The position numbers and the translations under genes were made by a program. Shown piece by piece: positions 1 through 5,526 of a stretch of 6,244 bases of DNA. How positions within the stretch are numbered: position 1 is the stretch's first letter; each line of letters begins with the position of its first letter. The stretch is from the NCBI GenBank assembly GCA_013215905.1, contig JABSQI010000109.1:1-6244 (forward strand). Reading direction: 5' to 3'. The stretch is from Legionellales bacterium. Its GTDB lineage: Bacteria > Pseudomonadota > Gammaproteobacteria > PIVX01. Below the pieces are notes generated by a model. The model saw only the letters and a program-made list of their open reading frames with translations, was not told where the DNA came from and made no database searches.

Positions 1-180
1 ATCGTTAATAATACATCCTGCTGATCGCATACAAAAACATCCCAAGCTAAAGACAATCAGTAATTCAACAGGTGGCCTACCACCATTTGCAAACCATAGA
101 GCCCAAAGTGTTGGCCACAATAATAAAAATATTCCTATTGGTCTATTAATACGCATTAAATTTAGATAAGCTTTGAACAT
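1..180 (-). CDS. ubiA: 4-hydroxybenzoate polyprenyltransferase UbiA, N-terminal part (3' end outside window)
   Basis: Inner-membrane prenyltransferase of ubiquinone biosynthesis; it attaches the polyprenyl tail to 4-hydroxybenzoate. Only the first 60 codons are in the window. The translation has [20 protein letters not shown] at residues 9-28, which matches the typical UbiA start ([18 protein letters not shown]), and [10 protein letters not shown] at residues 51-60, which leads into the first Asp-rich NDxxD motif that binds Mg-prenyl diphosphate; the edge cuts this motif after Asn59-Asp60. Hydrophobic stretches at about 17-32 and 39-52 fit the first membrane helices. The ATG at 178-180 is chosen because it gives the usual short cytoplasmic lead before MR.(D/N)(K/R)PIG; an ATG 5 bases upstream is out of frame. 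No clear Shine-Dalgarno sequence is visible. The gene is divergent from the rubredoxin. Identity comes from family motif recall and is strong despite the truncation. Confidence 0.93.
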   Translation of the reverse strand, partial: MFKAYLNLMRINRPIGIFLLLWPTLWALWFANGGRPPVELLIVFSLGCFCMRSAGCIIND

Positions 181-213
181 TGCATATTATCTAGTGTTGT
201 TAATAAGCTTTTT

Positions 214-242
214 ATTATTCTAAACTATGCGTACTTTTGCAA
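214..242 (-). promoter_or_regulatory. Possible ubiA promoter
   Basis: On the minus strand TTGCAA (237-242) is followed by a 17-base spacer and AATAAT (214-219), which would start transcription about 25-30 bases before the ubiA ATG. The -35 is only a partial match and sits inside the palindrome TTTTGCAAAA (235-244). The region is so AT-rich that chance matches are likely; TAGAAT and GATAAT closer to the gene are alternative -10 elements. Confidence 0.3.
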
Positions 243-287
243 AAATAACCTTAAATATCTATCTAAATGAATAAATATGCCACATAA

Positions 288-316
288 TTGACAAAATATT
301 CATTCCAATTTAGAAT
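288..316 (+). promoter_or_regulatory. Sigma70-type promoter of the rubredoxin gene
   Basis: Perfect -35 TTGACA at 288-293, an optimal 17-base spacer, and -10 TAGAAT at 311-316 (5 of 6 consensus bases). Transcription should begin near 323, giving a leader of about 28-30 bases before the ATG at 352. This is the best-scoring promoter visible in the window and suggests strong basal expression of a monocistronic rubredoxin mRNA. Confidence 0.75.
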
Positions 317-329
317 TACAACTCAAAGG

Positions 330-341
330 TTATAGCTATAA
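330..341. repeat. 12-bp perfect palindrome in the rubredoxin leader
   Basis: TTATAGCTATAA reads the same on both strands. It lies about 8-19 bases past the predicted transcription start of the rubredoxin gene, a usual position for a repressor operator. It has no loop, so it would not form a useful RNA hairpin. Function is not established; short palindromes also arise by chance in AT-rich DNA. Confidence 0.35.
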
Positions 342-351
342 AGAAATCATT

Positions 352-519
352 ATGAATGTTTGGGAATGTGAATATTGTGGGTTTATCTACTCTGAAGCAG
401 AAGGACTGCCAGAAGAAGGTATAGAACCAGGAACAAAGTGGGAAGATATCCCAGAAGATTGGGAGTGTCCAGAATGTGGTGTCGCAAAAAGTGACTTTAA
501 AATGCGTAAAGTTGCCTAA
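352..519 (+). CDS. Rubredoxin
   Basis: Small soluble cytoplasmic electron carrier with one iron bound by four cysteines. The 55-residue product is of normal rubredoxin length and has both knuckles: CEYCG at residues 6-10 and CPECG at 39-43, so Cys6, Cys9, Cys39 and Cys42 are the iron ligands. The conserved aromatic core is present (Trp4, Tyr8, Tyr13, Trp30, Trp37, Phe49), as are the [12 protein letters not shown] segment (27-37 region) and the acidic surface of the family. The ATG at 352 is the only sensible start; the ribosome site is weak (AAGAAA-like bases just upstream, with AAAGGT farther away at 325-330). It stands alone behind its own promoter, divergent from ubiA and convergent with the symporter gene. 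The partner reductase and final acceptor are not in the window, so its physiological role (monooxygenase electron supply, oxygen defence or other) is open. Confidence 0.97.
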   Translation: MNVWECEYCGFIYSEAEGLPEEGIEPGTKWEDIPEDWECPECGVAKSDFKMRKVA

Positions 520-554
520 GTTGTAGTCCCTTCTGTATAGAAAAATAATATCTT

Positions 555-1928
555 TTAACAATTGATTTTTTCTAATTTATAATTAATTTTTTTAATTGGG
601 AAATAAATTGAGACGGATATTCCTGATAAAAAAATTAATGGGACTATGTACACAGCCCAATACCAAGTATACATTAATCTTTCTCCAAAATACCAATAAC
701 ACAAAAGTCCTCCTACACACCCTACAAATATACTAATAGCTACCCCCATACTGGATGCTCTCTTCCAATAAATCCCTCCTAATAAAGCAAAAGACATAGC
801 CACAATAGGAATATTTGCCAATATTATTTTTTCTAGTAAATTATTTATCCCATAAATTGCAAGAATTAAAGAACTAGTAGCGCAAATAAAAATTGCTAAA
901 GTAGGTTTGTGGCTAGCTTTTCTACCAAAAATCACCGGTAATAGTGAAACCATCCCAGTCCATACACTCGTTAACGTAGTAGCTCCAACACTAAACATAA
1001 CCCCATAACCTAAACCCAACCAACCCTTTGATAGAAATAAGGTCATCGCCTGTGGGAAAACCCTATCTGAGGAATATGTTGAGATCCCTTTCAATTTTAA
1101 TAAATAGCATATTATTATACCTGCTGCATATATAAGGTAAACTAGGAGCCCCGAAAAAAAAACAGCACGCTTAGCTACCTTGGGAGTTTTAGCCGCCACA
1201 AGTTTTTGACTGTAGGAAGGAGAAATAATATAACTAAAAACGGTTAGAACAAGTAATGAAAAAATATACGCTGGTGGGAGTAAAGTCATCCCATTAGAAA
1301 ATGAAACTGAAGACTCAATATTTGTTGGAATATAATACGCTCCATACCCCATGGCTAATAGCATGACAATAGTTCCAAAAATACTTAATATGTCTGTTCT
1401 AATAATAGATTTTAACCCACCTCTAAATACAATTAATAAAACTAATATAGTAATAATTACAGATATAATATCTGTAGAAATATCAACTATCCCTTCAAAA
1501 ATTAAAGCTAAAGATTTAATATATGTTGCACTAAAACCAATCATTGCAATAAATAAAATAGCTGCTGAGAAGGTAGCTATCTCCTTATTAATTCTAACAG
1601 AAAAATAATGTGCGACAGTGATTTGATTACTAGCTCTCCAATGCTCGGCAACAGTTAAAGTATAAAATATCAATCCTAATAAAAATATTAGTGGTAAACT
1701 TAGTGCCCAAAGCCCAACTGAGAAACCAAGAGATGAAAAAGATAATAATAACCCAGTGTTAATTGTAGTCATTGACAAAGCAGCAGTTAGAGCAAAACAT
1801 CCAGCATCTTGCTTACCTGTTAGAAATATCTTTGTATTTTTAGTAGAATCACTACGCCAATTACCAAGAAAAATTAATAATCCTAAAAAGCTTATACAAG
1901 TAATAATATCAAAAAAAGAAAAAATCAT
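555..1928 (-). CDS. Sodium:solute symporter family (SSF) permease, substrate unknown
   Basis: Inner-membrane secondary transporter of the SSF/SLC5 family (PutP, PanF and urea permeases are members), expected to couple Na+ entry to solute uptake. The 457-residue product is almost entirely hydrophobic, with about 12-13 membrane helices, a little shorter than PutP. Family marks: FRGGLKSIIRTDILSIFG at 168-185 (the GGl..v..TD..q signature), SPSYSQKLVAAKTPKVAKRA at 236-255 (the P..wQr..aAk....A cytoplasmic loop), DRVFPQAM at 288-295, and LLGGIYWKRASSMG at 382-395. Thr317-Thr318 in GATTLTS fall where PutP has the Ser-Thr pair of a sodium site, so Na+ coupling looks retained. The ATG at 1926-1928 begins just before the first helix; its ribosome site is weak. 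A separate promoter lies upstream. Position after an arginine-catabolic operon makes an amino acid or urea a possible substrate, but this is inference only. Confidence 0.92.
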   Translation of the reverse strand: MIFSFFDIITCISFLGLLIFLGNWRSDSTKNTKIFLTGKQDAGCFALTAALSMTTINTGLLLSFSSLGFSVGLWALSLPLIFLLGLIFYTLTVAEHWRASNQITVAHYFSVRINKEIATFSAAILFIAMIGFSATYIKSLALIFEGIVDISTDIISVIITILVLLIVFRGGLKSIIRTDILSIFGTIVMLLAMGYGAYYIPTNIESSVSFSNGMTLLPPAYIFSLLVLTVFSYIISPSYSQKLVAAKTPKVAKRAVFFSGLLVYLIYAAGIIICYLLKLKGISTYSSDRVFPQAMTLFLSKGWLGLGYGVMFSVGATTLTSVWTGMVSLLPVIFGRKASHKPTLAIFICATSSLILAIYGINNLLEKIILANIPIVAMSFALLGGIYWKRASSMGVAISIFVGCVGGLLCYWYFGERLMYTWYWAVYIVPLIFLSGISVSIYFPIKKINYKLEKINC

Positions 1929-2009
1929 TTGTAGTTAGAAATTTGCATCCAGTTATATTTTATTTTGTTAGCATGTAAAAGTTTTGTATATTTTTATAAT
2001 TACACCCAG

Positions 2010-2038
2010 AGTATATATTCCATTCCTCTAAATATCAA
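2010..2038 (-). promoter_or_regulatory. Sigma70-type promoter of the SSF symporter gene
   Basis: On the minus strand -35 TTGATA (2033-2038, 5 of 6) is followed by exactly 17 bases and -10 TATACT (2010-2015, 5 of 6). Transcription would start near 2003 and leave a leader of about 75 bases before the ATG at 1928. A second possibility farther upstream (TTTACA 2084-2089, 19-base spacer, TATAAT 2059-2064) is weaker because of its spacing. The symporter therefore seems to be transcribed on its own rather than only by read-through from the operon above. Confidence 0.6.
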
Positions 2039-2042
2039 ACAT

Positions 2043-2060
2043 ATAAATTTATAAATTTAT
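2043..2060. repeat. Two overlapping ATAAATTTAT palindromes upstream of the symporter promoter
   Basis: The 10-base palindrome ATAAATTTAT occurs at 2043-2052 and again at 2051-2060, sharing two bases, so the centres are 8 bases apart. The pair lies immediately upstream of the -35 element of the symporter promoter. It could act as an UP element contacted by the RNA polymerase alpha subunit, or as a regulator site. It could also be simple AT-rich sequence. Confidence 0.45.
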
Positions 2061-2185
2061 TATATCCAAAATTTAATCTTTATTGTAAAATTTCTAAAAG
2101 AACACTTAATGATTTCTCTAATACAAAAGACTGTTGTAGACACATTGAATATAGGGGGAAAATTTACTATTTGCTTTTAATATAA

Positions 2186-2203
2186 AATAGTTATGCAACT
2201 ATT
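2186..2203 (-). terminator. Weak hairpin after the ast-like operon, possible terminator
   Basis: A perfect 7-bp stem (AATAGTT / AACTATT) with a 4-base loop lies about 60 bases past the stop codon of the last gene in the operon. On the minus strand it is followed by TTATATT, a broken U-tract. The stem has a single G-C pair, so intrinsic termination would be weak; Rho-dependent ending or read-through is equally possible. Confidence 0.3.
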
Positions 2204-2261
2204 ATCTTATTTATTGTTGTTTTTTACTATATTCAATTAGTATATAGAGTATTGCAACAAA

Positions 2262-2978
2262 CTATCTGAACTTTAATAATAATCTATTTGACAGAGCAAT
2301 AAACAATATTGCTAATGCAAAAATAATATGAATTAGGATATGATATTTTGAATATGCATCAAATAATATTTCGATATCTTTTGCTAATAATATTTCACAG
2401 GCCCCATCTCCAATATCATCTCTAATAATACTAGATTTCAGCCACTCATTAGTTTTTAAATTTTTTATATTAACTAATTCTCCAGTGATTTTAACCTGAT
2501 CGCCTATTTGTAAATTATCAGCTTTTTTTAGTAATGTATCGCTAGGTAATAGAATATGACTATTTGAGAAATTAGCTATGACAAAATCTTGCTTAGATTG
2601 CTGACTCATTTTCAATACGCACTGTCCTTGTTCATGCCAACAATCATATCCACCTTTTTTATACAATGAAATATTCTTTCCCCATAATATACATAAATTT
2701 ATTAAGTTAGTCTCATTTGTGAATTCCTGATTTGATATTGAGATAATTATCCCTGTTATTATATATTCCCCAATTAATTCAAGTTCAGAATTAAGATTTT
2801 TTAGTGAAACAATTTTTCTCTTATCTTTAGGATAAATTATTTGTGTGGGCTCTGATGAAACAGCAGGATGAAATTTATAGCTAGTTGAATATAATGTCCA
2901 CCAACCCCAGAGAATCATGAGAAAAATTATTAGTATATTTTTAATTGCTGCGATTTTTTTTAGCTTATTAAAAATCAT
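2262..2978 (-). CDS. Conserved-type hypothetical protein with two membrane segments flanking an extracytoplasmic domain
   Basis: Function not recognised. The 238-residue product has a membrane helix at about 13-31 after a Lys-rich start, a middle domain of about 180 residues, and a second helix at about 212-230 followed by Arg/Lys. Positive charges at both ends predict both termini inside and the middle domain in the periplasm. The middle has LCILWGKN at 95-102, Cys113 and Cys120 around WHEQGQC, FSNSHILLPSD at 137-147, a beta-rich stretch IGDQVKITGELVNI at 158-171, and RDDIGDGACEILLAKDIEIL at 186-205. This last pattern (an S..R.D.G.GACE....D.EIL ending after a GDQ....G.L segment) is one I recall from uncharacterised proteins in varied bacteria, but no role is known to me. 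The ATG at 2976-2978 lies 15 bases after the ureohydrolase stop with no evident Shine-Dalgarno, suggesting co-transcription and possibly coupled translation. Confidence 0.8.
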   Translation of the reverse strand: MIFNKLKKIAAIKNILIIFLMILWGWWTLYSTSYKFHPAVSSEPTQIIYPKDKRKIVSLKNLNSELELIGEYIITGIIISISNQEFTNETNLINLCILWGKNISLYKKGGYDCWHEQGQCVLKMSQQSKQDFVIANFSNSHILLPSDTLLKKADNLQIGDQVKITGELVNIKNLKTNEWLKSSIIRDDIGDGACEILLAKDIEILFDAYSKYHILIHIIFALAILFIALSNRLLLKFR

Positions 2979-2993
2979 AAATAACTAATTTAA

Positions 2994-4061
2994 TTATGAC
3001 ATACCATTATGGAGAATATTTAATATTTTATTAGAAATCTTCATGGTGATATCATTTTTATCTGACTTAATAAAAGGAGCAACTTCGACAAGATCTGCTC
3101 CACCCAAATCATGATTATTAATAAGTTCTTGCAATAATTTATATACAAAGTCTGGATTTAAGCCTTTAGGCTCAGGTGTTCCAGTAGCTTGAACAAATTT
3201 TTCATCTATCGCATCAATATCAAAAGATATATAGAGCTCCCTTACCTTTCTATCTATCAAATAGTTTAAAATAGTTTGTATAATATCTGGGGTTGCTAAT
3301 ATTTCTTCTGCCCAAAATTGCTTAATACCATATTTGTCTTCCCAATAAGATTTTTGATACTTAGAAGCCCTTATACCTATTTGAACAAAGTTCCCAGGTG
3401 ATAAATATGGTAGAACATGATATACCCATGAACCAAAAGTAATGGGTAGCCCTAGTCTTGATTCCAATAGATCAGTATGCGCATCAAAATGAATTACAGC
3501 AGCATTTTTATTTATTTTTGACTTTAAATAATTTTTTACTAAAGGATAGCTTACAGAGTGATCACCTCCCAAAGATAATATTTTTAAAGATTGATCATAT
3601 TTATATAGTATTCTAGTCACTTCATCAACTATGGAAAGAGGACTTACAGGATAATTAATATCTGTATCATCATACAGTGATTGACGACATTTTTTAATAA
3701 CTTCAGGATGTAAATATTCATCCAATAGAAGTTGGGGGATTACTTTTATATCTCCAAGATCATAGATCTTTGATGGTGTATTATATAATTCTTTTCTTAG
3801 ATATAGAGGCCCCCAATTTGCTCCTCGTAAAATTCCACCTCCACAATCAGAGGGGATCCCCAACAAACAACAACCTACTGGTGGTTTAGTAAGAAATTTG
3901 TTCCATTTATCTATTACCTGTTCTCCAGTTATATTATATATTTGTTGTTGTAAACTATTTTTAATAGAACTTTTTGACGTTACAGCATATAGACCATCAC
4001 CTGCTGGGCAAAGTAACTTAGTTATATTATTTTTACAACGTTCCCAATCTATTTTATTCAT
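2994..4061 (-). CDS. Arginase/agmatinase/formimidoylglutamase-family (ureohydrolase) enzyme in the astB position
   Basis: Cytoplasmic dimanganese hydrolase, expected to split a guanidino or formimino compound; the exact substrate is open. In the 355-residue product all six metal ligands are visible: His168 in GGDHS (165-169), Asp193, His195 and Asp197 in DAHTD, and Asp281 and Asp283 in SFDIDAID. TGTPEPKGL (293-301) and Glu326 in DLVEVAP complete the active site. The barrel begins with LLGIPSD and GILRGANWGPLYLRKEL (about 66-92), after an N-terminal extension of about 60 residues; the total is longer than typical 300-320 residue arginases. The substrate loop after DAHTD is LLESRLGLPITFGSWVYHVL, without the Asn that follows DAHTDI in classical arginases and with an added Arg202. 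The ATG at 4059-4061, two bases after the astD stop, is preferred over an in-frame TTG at 4067 because GGAA lies 7 bases before it. Placed between astD and a membrane protein gene, where E. coli carries astB, it probably serves arginine breakdown. Confidence 0.92.
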   Translation of the reverse strand: MNKIDWERCKNNITKLLCPAGDGLYAVTSKSSIKNSLQQQIYNITGEQVIDKWNKFLTKPPVGCCLLGIPSDCGGGILRGANWGPLYLRKELYNTPSKIYDLGDIKVIPQLLLDEYLHPEVIKKCRQSLYDDTDINYPVSPLSIVDEVTRILYKYDQSLKILSLGGDHSVSYPLVKNYLKSKINKNAAVIHFDAHTDLLESRLGLPITFGSWVYHVLPYLSPGNFVQIGIRASKYQKSYWEDKYGIKQFWAEEILATPDIIQTILNYLIDRKVRELYISFDIDAIDEKFVQATGTPEPKGLNPDFVYKLLQELINNHDLGGADLVEVAPFIKSDKNDITMKISNKILNILHNGMS

Positions 4062-4063
4062 AA

Positions 4064-5518
4064 TCAAATTCCAGGAATTTCATGTTTAAACTTATCTACA
4101 GCATACATACCAGCAAATGGGTAAGAACAATAGTCTGCAGTTAAATAACCTCCAGGCCTGTAATTACCACTTTTACCGACCCCCCCGAATGGAGCACTTG
4201 ACAACGCTCCAGTAGTTGGCATATTCCAATTAATTATTCCAGCATTGACTCTACTTCTAAATTCAAAAAATTCTTCATGTTCATCTGTTAGAATACTCGC
4301 CGCTAACCCATACTCTGTATTATTAGCTTCCTCAATTGCACTATTTAAATCTTTTACCCGTTTAATTTGCAATATCGGCCCAAAACATTCCTGATCTAGA
4401 CTATTAATATTCGATACATCTAATAGGCTAGGTGTTATCATGAAGCTCTCTTTATCTATTAGTCTGCCTTTTACCAAGATATCAGCTCCTAGTTCAACTA
4501 GACGATTAAAATGTTCAATAACATTTTTGACAGCTTGTTTATGAATTAGTGGGCCCATAAATGGCTCAGGATCTTGATCAAATCTACCTATCTTAATCTG
4601 ATTAATTTTATTTATTAGTAATTTAATAAAATGACCTTGATCAATTTGTTCTGTCAAAATAAGCTTTCTAGCACAACTACATCTCTGTCCTGAAGAAATA
4701 AATGCTGAAATTAAGACTATATCAACAGCAGCATTTAGCTCTTTATATTTACTTAGAACCAAAGGATTATTCCCCCCCATTTCTAAAACTAACATTTTCT
4801 GTGGCTTACCCGCATTTAGCTGATGTATTTTTTTGCCGGTATTATAGCTACCAGTAAATAAAATACCACTAGTATTGCTGCATACTAACTTTTCTCCTAT
4901 ATTCGCATCTCCTTGAATTAGGTTAATCACACCATTAGGAAGACCTACATTAACAAGACAACGTATAAAATGAATGGCCACCATAGGGGTAAATTCACTA
5001 GGTTTAAATATCACACAATTTCCCGCTAAAATTACCGGAATTATCTGTCCTAAAGGAAGGTGAGCAGGAAAATTGAATGGTCCTAACACAGCAAAAACAC
5101 CCACAGGCTTATAACTTATCACTGATTGAAAACCATCATGATCAGTTTTGTTCTGTTTGCACCTATCAAAGTATGCTTTAATAGATATATCGATTTTATT
5201 AATTACAGAATTAACTTCTGTTTTAGCTTCCCAAAGAGGCTTACCATTCTCAATAGAAACTATATTAGAAAGCTCATCAGCATTAGCTATTAGCTCTTGC
5301 TTAAATTTATTTAAAATAATGACTCTTTCACTTATATCTAGAACAGACCAATTTTTAAAAGCATACCAAGAACTACTAATTGCTAATTCAAGTTCATTAC
5401 TATCAACCATATTCCCTTGCCATATCTGTTGATTATTTGAAGGGTCATATGAATATATAACTTTGCCAGATCCTTGTATCCAATTCCCATTAATTAAGTT
5501 AGAAAATTCTTTTAGCAT
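4064..5518 (-). CDS. astD: N-succinylglutamate 5-semialdehyde dehydrogenase AstD
   Basis: NAD-dependent aldehyde dehydrogenase of the AST pathway; it oxidises N-succinylglutamate semialdehyde to N-succinylglutamate in the cytoplasm. The 484-residue product is full length for AstD. Aldehyde dehydrogenase landmarks in order: GPFNFPAHLPLG at 146-157 with the catalytic Asn149, FKPSEFTP at 171-178, the nucleotide loop FTGSYNTG at 221-228, EMGGNNPLV at 246-254 with the general base Glu246, SSGQRCSCARKL at 275-286 with nucleophile Cys280, and ECFGPILQ at 377-384. The GQRC(S/T)CAR(K/R) form and the GPFNFPAHLPLGQ block are typical of AstD among aldehyde dehydrogenases. The ATG at 5516-5518 follows the astA stop by 6 bases, with AGGA (5523-5526) overlapping that stop, so astA and astD are clearly one operon. 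Nothing in the sequence suggests damage. The adjacent astA strengthens the specific assignment. Confidence 0.95.
   Translation of the reverse strand: MLKEFSNLINGNWIQGSGKVIYSYDPSNNQQIWQGNMVDSNELELAISSSWYAFKNWSVLDISERVIILNKFKQELIANADELSNIVSIENGKPLWEAKTEVNSVINKIDISIKAYFDRCKQNKTDHDGFQSVISYKPVGVFAVLGPFNFPAHLPLGQIIPVILAGNCVIFKPSEFTPMVAIHFIRCLVNVGLPNGVINLIQGDANIGEKLVCSNTSGILFTGSYNTGKKIHQLNAGKPQKMLVLEMGGNNPLVLSKYKELNAAVDIVLISAFISSGQRCSCARKLILTEQIDQGHFIKLLINKINQIKIGRFDQDPEPFMGPLIHKQAVKNVIEHFNRLVELGADILVKGRLIDKESFMITPSLLDVSNINSLDQECFGPILQIKRVKDLNSAIEEANNTEYGLAASILTDEHEEFFEFRSRVNAGIINWNMPTTGALSSAPFGGVGKSGNYRPGGYLTADYCSYPFAGMYAVDKFKHEIPGI
4069..4072 (-). promoter_or_regulatory. Ribosome binding site that decides the ureohydrolase start
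   Basis: GGAA on the minus strand lies inside the last codons of astD, 7 bases before the ATG at 4059-4061. The alternative TTG start at 4067 would be only one base from it, too close to be used. The arrangement implies translation coupled to astD. Confidence 0.5.
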
Positions 5519-5522
5519 ATAA

Positions 5523-5526
5523 TCCT
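5523..5526 (-). promoter_or_regulatory. Ribosome binding site of astD
   Basis: AGGA on the minus strand overlaps the TAG stop codon of astA and lies 4 bases before the astD ATG. This supports the chosen start and translational coupling of the two genes. Confidence 0.5.

Larger units (their letters stand above)
1929..2261. other. 333-base non-coding gap between the ast-like operon and the symporter gene
   Basis: No credible coding sequence on either strand: only short frames with no family motif. Reading toward the symporter it holds a weak hairpin after the upstream operon (2186-2203), a run of five G at 2154-2158 that stands out in AT-rich sequence, overlapping ATAAATTTAT palindromes (2043-2060), a good minus-strand promoter (2010-2038) and a leader of about 75 bases. 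No tRNA, riboswitch or ArgR-box-like site was recognised. Confidence 0.6.

Noticed and set aside
520..554. Shared terminator between the convergent rubredoxin and symporter genes
   Set aside because: No inverted repeat followed by a T-run could be found in these 35 bases on either strand.
316..561. Minus-strand 81-codon open frame across the rubredoxin gene
   Set aside because: It is an antisense shadow of the rubredoxin; the plus-strand product has all four cysteine ligands, while this frame shows only low-complexity Phe-rich sequence.
1351..1608. Plus-strand open frames inside the symporter (also 1756-1938)
   Set aside because: They lie antisense to conserved membrane segments, have no motifs and no ribosome site, and fit codon-shadow sequence.
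2059..2089. Alternative symporter promoter TTTACA-19-TATAAT
   Set aside because: The 19-base spacer is poor and the 2010-2038 promoter is better on both spacing and position, though this one cannot be excluded as a second start.
4062..4067. TTG start for the ureohydrolase overlapping the astD stop
   Set aside because: The in-frame ATG two codons later has a ribosome site at good spacing; the TTG would have almost no spacer.
3898..4089. Plus-strand open frames inside the ureohydrolase, astD and astA genes (also 5148-5432, 5607-5789)
   Set aside because: All are antisense to long genes with clear family motifs and have no support of their own.
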